Source: Bacilli bacterium
GTDB lineage: Bacteria > Bacillota_I > Bacilli_A > RFN20 > CAG-288
Direction: 5' to 3'
NCBI GenBank assembly: GCA_022647725.1
Contig: JALCLG010000001.1
Location: 1,342,001-1,406,000 of the forward strand
DNA length: 64,000 nt
A model generated the notes under the pieces. It had not been told where the DNA came from, ran no database searches, and saw only the letters and a list, made by a program, of their open reading frames with translations. The translations under genes and the position numbers were made by a program. This document shows, one piece after another, positions 26,953-36,641 of this stretch (the first letter of the stretch is position 1; each line of letters starts with the position of its first letter).

Positions 26953-28061
26953 AAGAAATAGCACTTTTTGAGGATGTCTTTGGTCTCTTTGGCGGAATTG
27001 AAAAAGTCATCCTGAACATCATCGTTCATGCTGACTCTAAGGAGTTCCATTTTTCCTTGGTGGTCAATCATATGGCCAGCGATGAATATCTGCCTGTTTT
27101 GAAGCAGTATAACGTTACCATCTATGAGCTCGAAGATACCTGGATCCATAATCCCATCAAGCGGCATTTGAAAGGTTATCGTTCCTTCCGAAAGTTCTTA
27201 AAGAATCATAAGTTTGATATTCTTCATTTCAATATCAGCAACTCGATTGATCTTAAATACGTTGCTATTGCTAAAAAAGAAGGTATTCAAAAGAGAATTG
27301 TTCATTGCCATAATGATGATGCAACCTCTTCTTTCAAACGCTTTGTCCACTATTTCCTGAAGCCTTTCTATGTTGGCTATGGCACCTTTGACATTGCCTG
27401 TTCCGACAGCGCGGGACGTTGGGAATATTCCAAGAAGATTCTTGCTTCGGATCACTACCAGATGATTCAAAACGGCATCGATACCGCGAAGTTTAATTTC
27501 TCCTCTGAAAATCGGACTTTCCTGCGTAAGGAATTCACTCAGGATGACAACACTCTTTTGGTGATGCATGTTGGTCGTTTCAATACACAAAAGAATCAGG
27601 ACAAGGTCCTGTCTGTCTTTAGTTGCTATCACCAGAAGAATCCCAACTCCAAACTGGTTTTCTTCGGATCCGGGGTTGAACAGCCCTTCTTAGATAAGAT
27701 TGAGAGTCTTGGTTTAACGGAAAGCGTCATCATCCATCAGCCGACTACCCAAATTGCCGATTATTACAATGCCTTTGATGTCTTTCTCTTCCCCAGTCTC
27801 TATGAAGGCTTTGGCCTTGTCCTAGTGGAAGCTCAGACGAATGGCCTTCCCTGTCTTATCTCCGACGTGATTCCTAAGGAGCCTGTTTTCTCTCCTCTTG
27901 TAAAAAGGCTGAGTCTTTCAGCTTCTGATCAGGAATGGGCCGATGCCATGAAGGACATCAAGCCTGTTCTCCATCCTGCAATGGGATTGTTAGCCAAAGA
28001 AAAAGGGTACGATGAGATCAATCAGGCAGAAGCCGTATATTCCATTTATCGAAAAGACTGA
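26949..28061 (+). CDS. glycosyltransferase family 4 (EpsF-like)
   Basis: 370 residues, GT-B. N-terminal FGLFGGIEKVILNI, donor-domain HVGRFNTQKNQD, then FLFPSLYEGFGLVLVEAQTNGLP containing the E-x7-E pair. Typical EpsF/CapM-type enzyme with a nucleotide-sugar donor. Coupled to the DUF4422 gene. It ends nine bases from the convergent acyltransferase. Confidence 0.87.
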   Translation: MKEIALFEDVFGLFGGIEKVILNIIVHADSKEFHFSLVVNHMASDEYLPVLKQYNVTIYELEDTWIHNPIKRHLKGYRSFRKFLKNHKFDILHFNISNSIDLKYVAIAKKEGIQKRIVHCHNDDATSSFKRFVHYFLKPFYVGYGTFDIACSDSAGRWEYSKKILASDHYQMIQNGIDTAKFNFSSENRTFLRKEFTQDDNTLLVMHVGRFNTQKNQDKVLSVFSCYHQKNPNSKLVFFGSGVEQPFLDKIESLGLTESVIIHQPTTQIADYYNAFDVFLFPSLYEGFGLVLVEAQTNGLPCLISDVIPKEPVFSPLVKRLSLSASDQEWADAMKDIKPVLHPAMGLLAKEKGYDEINQAEAVYSIYRKD

Positions 28062-28069
28062 TAGCTTAA

Positions 28070-28693
28070 CTAAGCTACCGGCTCCCACTTTTTGGTATCG
28101 AAATTATACTTTTTGATAATCCGGCACGGAGAACCCACGACGACACAATAGGATGGGATGTCTTTATTGATAAGGGTATTGGCTCCGACAATAACATTAT
28201 CCCCGATATGAACACCCGGGAAGACTTTGGATTCCATGCCAAAGAAACAGTTATCACCGATAGTGACGTCTTTGACCTCCAATGGCTGGCTGAGGACCCT
28301 CTCTCCAACCGCTTGATAGGAATGGTTCACATTGGTAATGAAGCAACGGGCTGAAAAGGTGCAGTCTTTACCGATCCTCAGGATCCCGGCCGTAATAATA
28401 TGGGCATCATTCTCAAAAGTGGTATTTTCACCAATGGTTAAAGACGGCTTGAAAAAGACAGGGTTGGTCTCTCCCCATTCATCCAAGGCCTCTATCCGGG
28501 CTCCGTCAAAGAATTTGACGTTGTCATCGAGGAAAATATACTTTTTTCCTTTGATTAGCTTAGGTTTATAGATGAAAGTCTTCTTCCCATAATGGCCAAA
28601 GCCAATCTTCTGGAAAGGCCTCTTGAAAAGAATAGCTAATAGTCGCTTCTTTTCAAATCCGTTTCCTTTGAAAAACCGTTTGAGATAACCCAT
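28070..28693 (-). CDS. hexapeptide acyltransferase (second locus)
   Basis: 207 residues, left-handed beta-helix with hexapeptide repeats at about 60-185, FITNVNHSY loop with the catalytic-type His, and closing NKDIPSYCVVVGSPCRIIKKY. Last gene of the rml operon on the minus strand, five bases after the SDR. Likely acetylates a sugar of the second glycan. Confidence 0.85.
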   Translation of the reverse strand: MGYLKRFFKGNGFEKKRLLAILFKRPFQKIGFGHYGKKTFIYKPKLIKGKKYIFLDDNVKFFDGARIEALDEWGETNPVFFKPSLTIGENTTFENDAHIITAGILRIGKDCTFSARCFITNVNHSYQAVGERVLSQPLEVKDVTIGDNCFFGMESKVFPGVHIGDNVIVGANTLINKDIPSYCVVVGSPCRIIKKYNFDTKKWEPVA

Positions 28694-28698
28694 AAGTC

Positions 28699-29547
28699 CT
28701 ATTTTCTTTCAGCTGCGTTCTTAAGAATCTGGTTGATCTTAGTCGGATCACCCCATTCGCCAGGAGAATCATAGGGACGATCCGGGAAAGCGCCATACTG
28801 AAGCTTGATTGAGAGGTTATTGTCTTTGATGAACTGTTCGACCCGGTCAGCTAACGACATCGGCTTGCCGGTGCAGACGTTGATAATGCCGGTCACTTCC
28901 GTCTGGGTCGAAGCTAAAGAAATATATTTGGCTAACTGATCCACCGTAATGAAGTCATAGAGGTTCTTCCCCGAAGTAAACGGGAAGGTTGTCTTGCCTT
29001 CATTGGCAGCTTCCAGGATCTTTGCAAAGATCGAATGGTTATGGGCATCATCGCCAAGGATATAATAAGCTCTGAGCCAATAGACATTGACATCCTTGCC
29101 GGCAGCATAGGCGAGAAGAGCTTGTCTCAAAGCATTCTTAGCGATGCCATACTGAGATAGCGGCTTGCAAGGCGTATTCTCATCGATAGCGCCTTCCCAA
29201 TAGCCGACTTCATGCATTGTGCCCATCACGGCAACATTCTTCAGGCCATGATCAATCATGTTGGCAAGGAACTTAAAGTGACCTGAGAGATCCCCCATAT
29301 GATTGATTGAGTTATGGACAAACCCATCTCGCCAGGCCATATGGATCAATACATCGGGTTTTCCGAAGAATTCAAAATAGTCATCTTTTGGATCAAAGAT
29401 GGAAGCGTTAACTTTCTCAGCCCTTTGATCAACGCCATCAGTACGGATATCGGCAGCAATGACCTCAAACCCGAGATCCAGCAGTTCGGTGACAACATGA
29501 CGGCCGATATAGCCATTGGCACCGGTGACTAATACTTTCTTTGCCAT
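28699..29547 (-). CDS. SDR reductase/epimerase in dTDP-rhamnose-type operon
   Basis: 282 residues. NAD motif TGANGYIG (8-15), catalytic Y133-x3-K137. It takes the place normally held by rmlD after rmlA, rmlC and rmlB, so it may be the dTDP-4-dehydrorhamnose reductase or make a related sugar such as dTDP-6-deoxy-L-talose. Its sequence is not a typical RmlD (no GQLG motif). It starts directly after the rmlB stop. Confidence 0.75.
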   Translation of the reverse strand: MAKKVLVTGANGYIGRHVVTELLDLGFEVIAADIRTDGVDQRAEKVNASIFDPKDDYFEFFGKPDVLIHMAWRDGFVHNSINHMGDLSGHFKFLANMIDHGLKNVAVMGTMHEVGYWEGAIDENTPCKPLSQYGIAKNALRQALLAYAAGKDVNVYWLRAYYILGDDAHNHSIFAKILEAANEGKTTFPFTSGKNLYDFITVDQLAKYISLASTQTEVTGIINVCTGKPMSLADRVEQFIKDNNLSIKLQYGAFPDRPYDSPGEWGDPTKINQILKNAAERK

Positions 29548-30573
29548 TTACTTCTTCTCCAGTCCCTGGTATCTTTCCATCCACTTCAGATACTCGCCGG
29601 ATTCGACATGCTTCAGCCATTCCTGGTTCTGAAGGTTCCAGTCGATGGTATCCTTGATGCCAGTCTCGAACGTGAAGGTAGGCTTCCAGCCTAACTCACG
29701 TTCGATCTTCGTCGGATCAATGGCATACCGTCTGTCGTGACCTAACCGATCTTTGACATGCTCAATCAGGTTCTCATCCTTGCCTAAGGTCTTCAGGATC
29801 GTCGTCACCACTTCAAGGTTGGATTTTTCATTGTGACCGCCGACATTGTAGACTTCACCATCCTTGCCGTTTCTAACCACCATATCAATGGCATTGCAGT
29901 GATCGCCGACATAGAGCCAGTCTCTCACGTTCTTGCCATCGCCATAGACCGGGAGCTTCTCTCCACGTAAGGCTTTCTGAATCATTAAAGGAATCAGCTT
30001 CTCCGGGAACTGGAACGGACCATAGTTGTTGGAGCATCTCGTAATGGTAACCGGTAACCCAAAGGTACGATGATAGGCTAAGACCAATAAATCAGCTGAA
30101 GCCTTGGAGGCACTATACGGAGAGGAAGTATGAAGAGGAGTATCCTCTTTGAACATCAGATCCGGGCGGTCTAAAGGTAAATCGCCATAGACTTCATCCG
30201 TGGATACCTGGTGATACCGTTTGATGCCATACTTGCGGCAGGCATCCATCAAGACGGAGACACCTAAGATATTGGTTTCTAAGAAGATCTGCGGATTGAC
30301 AATGGAACGGTCGACATGGCTCTCAGCAGCGAAGTTGATGACATAATCAAACTTCTCCTCCTCAAAGAGCTTCTCGACGGCAGCCTTATCCCGGATATCC
30401 GCCTTGACAAACCGGAAGTTCTTCAGACCCATGATGGGTTCCAAAGTCTCCATATTGCCGGCATAGGTTAAGGCATCCAGACAGACAAAGCGGTCATTGG
30501 GATAACGCTTCGTCATGATGTGGAGGTAGTTGCCTCCGATGAATCCGGCACCGCCTGTGATTAAAAAGGTCAT
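29548..30573 (-). CDS. rfbB: dTDP-glucose 4,6-dehydratase
   Basis: 341 residues. TGGAGFIG (7-14), STDEVYG, YSASKAS (catalytic YxxxK), RCSNNYGP and GKNVRDWLYVGDHC are all canonical RmlB motifs. Produces dTDP-4-keto-6-deoxyglucose. Second enzyme of the pathway, third in the minus-strand operon order rmlA, rmlC, rmlB. Confidence 0.96.
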   Translation of the reverse strand: MTFLITGGAGFIGGNYLHIMTKRYPNDRFVCLDALTYAGNMETLEPIMGLKNFRFVKADIRDKAAVEKLFEEEKFDYVINFAAESHVDRSIVNPQIFLETNILGVSVLMDACRKYGIKRYHQVSTDEVYGDLPLDRPDLMFKEDTPLHTSSPYSASKASADLLVLAYHRTFGLPVTITRCSNNYGPFQFPEKLIPLMIQKALRGEKLPVYGDGKNVRDWLYVGDHCNAIDMVVRNGKDGEVYNVGGHNEKSNLEVVTTILKTLGKDENLIEHVKDRLGHDRRYAIDPTKIERELGWKPTFTFETGIKDTIDWNLQNQEWLKHVESGEYLKWMERYQGLEKK

Positions 30574-30582
30574 AGCTACCTC

Positions 30583-31140
30583 CTATTTTCGATAATCGAA
30601 AAGACAATCCGAATCCTTTAAGAGCGGAGCCGAAAGATCCTTCTGGGACATTTCTTTAGGAACGACCGGCCATGCCACACCAATGGCAGGATCATCAAAA
30701 CGGACCGAACGGTCATTCTCTTTGAAATAGTAGTCATCCACCTTGTACTGGACTTCGACATCGTCCGAAAGGGTCACAAAGCCATGCAGGAATCCCTTCG
30801 GGATATAGAGCATGCGCTTGTTCTCACTGGTGAGTTCAACCCCGATATGCTTGAGATAGGTCGGAGAACCCCGGCGGATATCCACAATCACATCCAGAAT
30901 GCTGCCCCGAGTGCAGCGGATCAGTTTGGTCTGGCAATGGGGGTTGGTCTGGCAATGAAGACCACGAATAATGCCCTTCTCTTTGGAGAAGGACTGGTTA
31001 TCCTGGACAAAGACAGTCGTAATGCCGAGCCGTTTCAGTTCTTGGGCATTGTAGGTCTCAATAAACCAGCCACGGCTATCGCCATGGACAACGGGTTCCA
31101 GAATATAGGCACCATCCAAGTCAGTTTTGATTAGATTCAT
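30583..31140 (-). CDS. rfbC: dTDP-4-dehydrorhamnose 3,5-epimerase
   Basis: 185 residues, cupin. RGWFIETYN, VQDNQSFS, IIRGLHCQ with the catalytic His, GSILDVIVDIR and PKGFLHGFVTLSD are canonical RmlC motifs. Acts after RmlB. It is closer to the standard family than the RmlC-like gene at 1920. Confidence 0.95.
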   Translation of the reverse strand: MNLIKTDLDGAYILEPVVHGDSRGWFIETYNAQELKRLGITTVFVQDNQSFSKEKGIIRGLHCQTNPHCQTKLIRCTRGSILDVIVDIRRGSPTYLKHIGVELTSENKRMLYIPKGFLHGFVTLSDDVEVQYKVDDYYFKENDRSVRFDDPAIGVAWPVVPKEMSQKDLSAPLLKDSDCLFDYRK

Positions 31141-31153
31141 GTTTTTCTATTCC

Positions 31154-32041
31154 TTAGTAGATGATCTTGCCGTTTGCGACATTGAGAAGATGCTGGCCGT
31201 ATTCGTTCTTCTTCATCATTTCACCGGCCTTTAATAGATCATCTTTCGATATCCAGCCCTTATTATAGGCAATTTCCTCAGGGCAGCAGATCTTCAGACC
31301 TTCATGGTCTTCAATGGTCTTCACAAAGTTCGAGGCATCCACCAAGGATTCCTGCGTTCCGGTATCCAGCCAGGAATAGCCACGGCCTAAAGTCGTGACA
31401 TGAAGATTTCCTTCCTGGAGGTAGATATTATTGAGATCCGTAATCTCTAATTCACCTCGCTTGCTAGGTTTTACCTGCTTTGCCTTGTTAGCTACACCCT
31501 TTGGATAGAAGTAAAGACCGGTGACAGCATAGTTCGAGGAAGGATGGGGATCCTTCTCAACAATATGGGTGGCATTGCCAAGCTTATCAAACTCCACTAC
31601 ACCGAAACGTTCCGGATCTTTTACAAAGTAACCATAAATGGTTGCTTTCTGCTCTTTTTCAGCTCTCTCAACACTGTTCTTGAGATGCTTGGATAAGCCA
31701 TCGCCATAGAAGATATTGTCTCCTAAGACCATGGCACAGGCATCATCGCCGATAAACTTCTCACCGATGATGAAAGCCTGAGCTAAACCATCCGGAGAAG
31801 GCTGAACGGCATAGGAGAGGTGAAGACCAAAGCCTTTGCCATCTCCTAACAAGGCTTCAAACCGCGGCGTATCCAAAGGAGTGGAGATGATTAAGATATC
31901 CTGGATTCCGGCTAACATCAATACCGAGAGAGGATAGTAAATCATCGGCTTATCATAGACAGGAAGCAGCTGCTTTGACGTCACTAAGGTGAGCGGATAA
32001 AGACGTGTTCCGCTGCCACCGGCTAAGACGATACCTTTCAT
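31154..32041 (-). CDS. rfbA: glucose-1-phosphate thymidylyltransferase
   Basis: 295 residues from ATG 32041. The longer TTG start at 32056 is rejected because GGAGG sits 8 bases before 32041. [11 protein letters not shown] opening, [17 protein letters not shown] and LGDNIFYG are canonical RmlA motifs. Makes dTDP-glucose from glucose-1-phosphate and dTTP. First gene of the rml operon; a minus-strand TATAAT is at 32065-32060. Confidence 0.96.
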   Translation of the reverse strand: MKGIVLAGGSGTRLYPLTLVTSKQLLPVYDKPMIYYPLSVLMLAGIQDILIISTPLDTPRFEALLGDGKGFGLHLSYAVQPSPDGLAQAFIIGEKFIGDDACAMVLGDNIFYGDGLSKHLKNSVERAEKEQKATIYGYFVKDPERFGVVEFDKLGNATHIVEKDPHPSSNYAVTGLYFYPKGVANKAKQVKPSKRGELEITDLNNIYLQEGNLHVTTLGRGYSWLDTGTQESLVDASNFVKTIEDHEGLKICCPEEIAYNKGWISKDDLLKAGEMMKKNEYGQHLLNVANGKIIY

Positions 32042-32201
32042 TAGGAAAACCTCCAATATATTATAATATTACAAAAACTAGGAAAATAGAAAGAAACGGC
32101 AACTTTTTCGATAACCAAACAACATTTTTTGATTCTATCGTTTCATTTAGCCTTATTTCAACATATAGTGTAAAATAATTACCTAGAGGAAATTATTGCT
32201 T

Positions 32202-33035
32202 ATGTATTACCATGTTGTTGCTCAAAAGAAGAGCGAGTCTAAGGACTATTCTTCTCATTCGCTTTATAGGTATGACCTTTTAGAAGACCAATTAATAGAA
32301 GAAGTATTGGAACCTAAGTTGAAAGGGGAAGATTTTACTATCGATGGATATTCTTTGAATAGCAATAATCTTGAACGCTTTAAGATAGTAGAATCAGAAG
32401 ATAAGATTCAAAATATTGTTGATAGAGTTCAAGATGAGTATACGAGAAGTAATATTTTGGCTATAATTACACCTGCTGAAATTGTAGAAAGCAGAGGCTA
32501 TGTCAAGGATGTTACTAATTCTCTTGTTGAAAAAGTTAAAAACACTTTTCAATCTACCCATTGTTCTTTACACGAGAATCCAAAGACGGGTTGTAAGAAA
32601 ATTTTTATCGCTTATGGTCATGACCATGGAAGACTTGCAGAAGTTGAGAATCTTATTAATAAACTCGGACTCGAACCCGTTGCTCTTTTAGAACAGCCAA
32701 ACAAGGGAGAAACTATCATTGAAAAATTTGAAGAAAACGCTTCTCAAGTTTGCTTTGCTATAGTTCTTTACACGAAATGTGATTGCGGATATCCTCAGGA
32801 TCAGCCAAATTCTTCTAAACCGAGAGCTCGCCAAAATGTTGTCTTTGAACATGGGTATTTAATGGCAAAACTCGGAAGGGATAGAGTATGCGCTCTTGTA
32901 GAAGATAGTACAATAGAAACTCCTAGTGATATTTCAGGTGTTCTTTATGTACAAATGAGCAATGAGTTATGGAAATATCAGGTCGCTAACGAAATGAAGG
33001 CGGTTGGAATTCCGGCTGATTTAAATCATATTTAA
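32202..33035 (+). CDS. TIR-like nucleotide-binding protein, candidate defence effector
   Basis: 277 residues from ATG 32202 (AGAGGA 11 bases upstream; a TTG at 32196 is less likely). The N-terminal domain (1-120) has a FTIDGYSLNSNNLERFKI segment found in stand-alone TIR-like proteins. The C-terminal domain (about 125-270) is the predicted nucleotide-binding TIR-like type: KIFIAYGHDHGRL, GLEPVALLEQPNKGETIIEKFEE with its Glu, PRARQNVVFEHGY, LGRDRVCALVE. This domain is related to NAD-cleaving effectors such as the TIR of CBASS Cap12. It stands alone, with no sensor gene next to it. Confidence 0.75.
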   Translation: MYYHVVAQKKSESKDYSSHSLYRYDLLEDQLIEEVLEPKLKGEDFTIDGYSLNSNNLERFKIVESEDKIQNIVDRVQDEYTRSNILAIITPAEIVESRGYVKDVTNSLVEKVKNTFQSTHCSLHENPKTGCKKIFIAYGHDHGRLAEVENLINKLGLEPVALLEQPNKGETIIEKFEENASQVCFAIVLYTKCDCGYPQDQPNSSKPRARQNVVFEHGYLMAKLGRDRVCALVEDSTIETPSDISGVLYVQMSNELWKYQVANEMKAVGIPADLNHI

Positions 33036-33073
33036 ACTTTGCTGATTTTTTCGCCATAATGTAATAACTGATA

Positions 33074-33808
33074 ATGAATAAAAAGCATCGTTCTCTCCGT
33101 ATTACTCTCATCTCCGTCTTCTCAGTCATCGTCCTCCTTTTCTCGACCTTCTTTATCTATGTCTCCATCTACTATCATGCGGACAGTAAGGCGGATACCT
33201 ATTTAGCCAGCAACGATGAGGTGGAAGTCACCCGTGGGAATGAGATTGTCTTTACTCCCAAGAACCAGACCATCAAAGCCGGTCTGGTCTTCTATCCGGG
33301 AGCCAAGGTCGAAGCCACGGCTTATGCTCCTTTGTGTTCTTCCTTAGCCAAAGAGGGAATCCTGACCTACTTAATTCAGATGCCTTATAACCTGGCTTTC
33401 TTTGACAGTGGGGCCGGAAAGGGAATCCCTACGAAGCATCCGGAAGTATCCCACTGGTACCTTTCCGGCCACTCCTTAGGCGGAGCCATGGCTGCTTCCT
33501 TCATTGGCTCGGATACCAGCGAGTATGAAGGACTGATCCTGTTAGCCTCCTACTCGACTGCAGATCTCTCCAAGACCTCCTTAAAGACCTTGACTATCTA
33601 TGGGTCTGAGGATAAGGTCCTCAATAAGAGCAAGTATCAGGACTGCTTAAAGAATCTGCCTTCTTCCAACAGAGAAGTCGTTCTTGAGGGCGGCAACCAT
33701 TCCGGGTATGCCTATTACGGACCTCAGAAGGGAGACGGGACGGCCAGCATCAGCAAAGACGAACAGATTGCCAAGACGGTTATGGCTGTCACGTCACTTT
33801 TGGCATAG
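33074..33808 (+). CDS. membrane-anchored alpha/beta hydrolase
   Basis: 244 residues. N-terminal membrane helix or signal anchor (about 10-30), then an alpha/beta-hydrolase fold with GHSLGG carrying the nucleophile Ser, YGSEDKV carrying the acid, and GGNHSGYAYYG carrying the His. Substrate unknown. Its 3' end is duplicated at 35.2-35.4 kb on the far side of the Fic gene. Start at 33074 is uncertain; short leader with CATAAT/TAATAA boxes upstream. Confidence 0.8.
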   Translation: MNKKHRSLRITLISVFSVIVLLFSTFFIYVSIYYHADSKADTYLASNDEVEVTRGNEIVFTPKNQTIKAGLVFYPGAKVEATAYAPLCSSLAKEGILTYLIQMPYNLAFFDSGAGKGIPTKHPEVSHWYLSGHSLGGAMAASFIGSDTSEYEGLILLASYSTADLSKTSLKTLTIYGSEDKVLNKSKYQDCLKNLPSSNREVVLEGGNHSGYAYYGPQKGDGTASISKDEQIAKTVMAVTSLLA

Positions 33809-33830
33809 ACGAGGCGCTGACTGCTGCTAG

Positions 33831-35012
33831 TTACCCGTTGCTTTTGCTAAGGGAATAGATACGGTGGTTCCCATAGGATTCCCGGTGAAGCAGACCCTTC
33901 TCTTCAAAGAAGGCCAGGGATCTTAGAACTGTTTTATAGCTTAGGCCTGTCATAGATTGGATGTCTTTCGCGGCTAGACCGAGTCCGCCGAACAGGGAAG
34001 CGGATTTCATGACCGTCAGGATCAGTTGCTCTCCCTGAGTATAAGTGACTTTGTTCTCCTTAAGAGACACCTCAAAAACCTCCAGTTCCTGTTTCCGATC
34101 CTGCAACTCCTGGATTACCTTATCCAGGTAATCCGAGAGAAGCTCCAGGAAAGGATAGACAAAGGTGGTGAGATCCCCGTGGTTACGGGGATCCTCCGTA
34201 TCCTGGAAAGCCCGATAATACTCTTTCTTCTTATCCGATATGGCAGAGGAGATCATAAAGCATAAGATCGGACTGATCTCCTGCTTGCAGAAGGCACTCA
34301 AGAGATACCGGCCTGTCCGGCCATTGCCGTCACTGAAAGGATGGATGTTCTCAAACAGATAATGGAACAGCGCTAACCGGATATAGGGATTGATGCTGGC
34401 ATCGTTGAGAAGATTAAGACTCTGCTGGAGATCCTGGATGATCTTCTCCTCAGGATAGGAGCCTTCGTGAACGGCCTTCAATCCATTGGAAATATAGACA
34501 GGTCCTTTGCGGAAAAGCACACCATCGGGAAGATCTTCCTTGCTGATGGCTCCGGCCATCAGTGAATCGAAAGCCTTCCGTATTGCCTGAGGATCCTTGA
34601 AATGCGTCTCTGTCTTATCATCCATGAGAAGATGGTACTTATTGACAATCGAAGAAAGGCGTTCATCCTTGCTCTTCTGGATATCCTCAAGCAGCAGATG
34701 AATCTCTTTCTTGGTCGAATAGATGTGTTCAATGCTGTTCGTACTCTGAATATCGTTGATCAGACACTCCGTTTTCATCCTTTTCAATGCGAATGGAGGG
34801 AGACTGTCATAAAGACTCTGTAACTTGGCATTCTTGGAAGTCAGGGAGGCAATCAGATCAATGAATTCCCGATCATAGTGGAAAAAGGCTGTCTCATGGT
34901 TAAGAGAGATATTGAAAACCAAGGAATCCGAGGATTCCCTCCGTTGCCGGAGGTAATCCTCAAATCCCTCCTTCATGATGAAGCTTTTCTTCAGTGTACT
35001 TTCAAAGGCCAT
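33831..35012 (-). CDS. Fic-domain AMP-transferase with winged helix
   Basis: 393 residues. FIC motif HPFSDGNGRTGR (224-235) with catalytic His. A class II-type inhibitory element TNSIE (91-95) in the N-terminal part. The C-terminal winged-helix (about 320-390, GLAAKDIQSMTGLSYKTVLRSL) resembles Fic/DUF4172 proteins. It would transfer AMP from ATP to a protein target, or reverse that. Ribosome site CGGAG precedes the ATG. Inserted between the two copies of the hydrolase 3' end. Confidence 0.9.
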   Translation of the reverse strand: MAFESTLKKSFIMKEGFEDYLRQRRESSDSLVFNISLNHETAFFHYDREFIDLIASLTSKNAKLQSLYDSLPPFALKRMKTECLINDIQSTNSIEHIYSTKKEIHLLLEDIQKSKDERLSSIVNKYHLLMDDKTETHFKDPQAIRKAFDSLMAGAISKEDLPDGVLFRKGPVYISNGLKAVHEGSYPEEKIIQDLQQSLNLLNDASINPYIRLALFHYLFENIHPFSDGNGRTGRYLLSAFCKQEISPILCFMISSAISDKKKEYYRAFQDTEDPRNHGDLTTFVYPFLELLSDYLDKVIQELQDRKQELEVFEVSLKENKVTYTQGEQLILTVMKSASLFGGLGLAAKDIQSMTGLSYKTVLRSLAFFEEKGLLHRESYGNHRIYSLSKSNG

Positions 35013-35198
35013 AGTTCTCCGTTATTCTTTGCAAGGTATACGAGCAAACATTGATAGGACAAAACTTCAAAAATGTCCACTCGTTAATCAATAATACCAC
35101 ATTGAGTGGACAAAATAAAGAAAATGTCCTTCTTGTTTTTTCAAATTTTCTATTTTCGTCTGCAAAACCATTAATAGGTTGATAAACAAAAGCTCGGA

Positions 35199-35383
35199 TA
35201 AAGAGCAAGTATCAGGATTGCTTAAAGAATCTGCCTTCTTCCAACAGAAAAGTTATTCTGGAGGGTGGCAACCATTCCGGGTATGCCTATTACGGACCTC
35301 AGAAGGGAGACGGAACGGCCAGTATCAGCAAAGACGAACAAATAGAAGAAACGATAAAAATGATTTCATTGTTTATTGATTAA
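35199..35383 (+). pseudogene. 3' fragment of a second alpha/beta hydrolase
   Basis: Repeats the last third of the hydrolase at 33074: about 145 bases match with around ten differences, mostly synonymous. In the hydrolase frame it encodes SKYQDCLKNLPSSN and then GGNHSGYAYYGPQKGDG, but ends differently (EETIKMISLFID, stop). The 5' two thirds are absent. The synonymous pattern says it was a working paralogue before truncation. Confidence 0.8.
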
Positions 35384-36615
35384 AACATTATTCTTGGGAG
35401 CCTTTCTTTCAATTGGGAAGGAATCAAATCATCCAAATTTACTAGATGGAGTCTGCCTTGAACTGTCAGAAAGTCAATAAGCCGATGTGAGTAGGAGTCT
35501 CCTGAATTTCCGGTTTGGCTTTCGTATTTAGTTAGAATCTTAATAATAGAAGACCGTTTTTCTGACTTTACTTTTTCAAGATCTTTTCCATAGGTACTAT
35601 AAAGGAAAACGAGATTGCCCTTTGCCATATTATTTTTCAAATCCAAAGAGTCAAACATAGGGAAAAAGTAACTATAATCTTGTGCGTTAAGTGAGTGGCC
35701 ATAAACGAAAACGTTTTCGAAGTCTTTATTCTTAAAACAACTGTCATCATTCATATCAAGAATCATTCTTCGGTAAGTTTTTGTAAAAATAAAGGCAGGA
35801 ACTTCAGGATCAATCCCATTACTATCTATTCCAAAAATAGGGGCCAAACTATTTCCATTAATATGATTTGTTTTATTGAATATCTCCACATCATTGGTAT
35901 CAGTATAATTAAAAGTATCAATGGAAGCTATGTTTGGAAAATAAACCTCTTCTTTTTCTGTTTCAGCTTGGGAAAATTGTCTAAGGCACTGTCTAATATT
36001 TGTTATAAAACTGCTATTCCTATCTTGTATGTTCCCTATATATTCTCCAAATGCCTGTTCAAATTTGTTTAGCTGAATCAATAAATATTTATAGAAATCT
36101 CCTATTGAAAGAAACGGTCGATTAATGAAAGCAGCACAAAAAGTGTTGACATTGTAATAATAGCTTCGGGAATCTTTATTATTTAGTATTTGATACACTT
36201 CTTCCCAAGATAATTTTTCAGGATCTCTACTTTCACCAATTATATAATCGTTGAGCTGATTCTTTTGTGTCAGGGAAGCCCTTATTACGGATTCAATGTC
36301 ACACCAATTTATTATCTTATTAGTCTTTTGATCTATTGGCGATTCCCAAACAAAAGCAATATCCCAGACTGTGATTTTCTCCCGATTTAAGGGAAGGAGC
36401 ATTTTTGAAAATGTTTCTAAATAGGCGAAGAAAGGACCTTCGGCTTCCATCTTTTCAATCAATTTAATCAGAGGCTGAAGAATCCCATCTCTGTTCGTGA
36501 AAAAATCGTTATAGCTTGTAGGTAAACCGCAATGCAAATCAAATCCGTTCCCAAGGACAAGTTTGACCTTATCTAAGCTGCGAAGATAATTGTCTTTTCT
36601 TAATTTATTATTCAT
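35380..36615 (-). CDS. AbiH-family abortive infection protein
   Basis: 411 residues. AbiH signatures: LVLGNGFDLHCGLPTSYNDFF (nucleotide-like GNGFD at 22-26) and the late VFVYGHSLNAQDYSYFFPMFD. AbiH causes phage-triggered abortive infection in Lactococcus by an unknown mechanism. It is the fourth gene of a same-strand run: MqsR-like, MqsA-like, SecB-like, AbiH, with 26 bases between it and the chaperone. Its stop overlaps the hydrolase fragment end. Confidence 0.85.
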   Translation of the reverse strand: MNNKLRKDNYLRSLDKVKLVLGNGFDLHCGLPTSYNDFFTNRDGILQPLIKLIEKMEAEGPFFAYLETFSKMLLPLNREKITVWDIAFVWESPIDQKTNKIINWCDIESVIRASLTQKNQLNDYIIGESRDPEKLSWEEVYQILNNKDSRSYYYNVNTFCAAFINRPFLSIGDFYKYLLIQLNKFEQAFGEYIGNIQDRNSSFITNIRQCLRQFSQAETEKEEVYFPNIASIDTFNYTDTNDVEIFNKTNHINGNSLAPIFGIDSNGIDPEVPAFIFTKTYRRMILDMNDDSCFKNKDFENVFVYGHSLNAQDYSYFFPMFDSLDLKNNMAKGNLVFLYSTYGKDLEKVKSEKRSSIIKILTKYESQTGNSGDSYSHRLIDFLTVQGRLHLVNLDDLIPSQLKERLPRIMF

Positions 36616-36641
36616 TTGATGGTGTAGAAGATTGATTTTGC

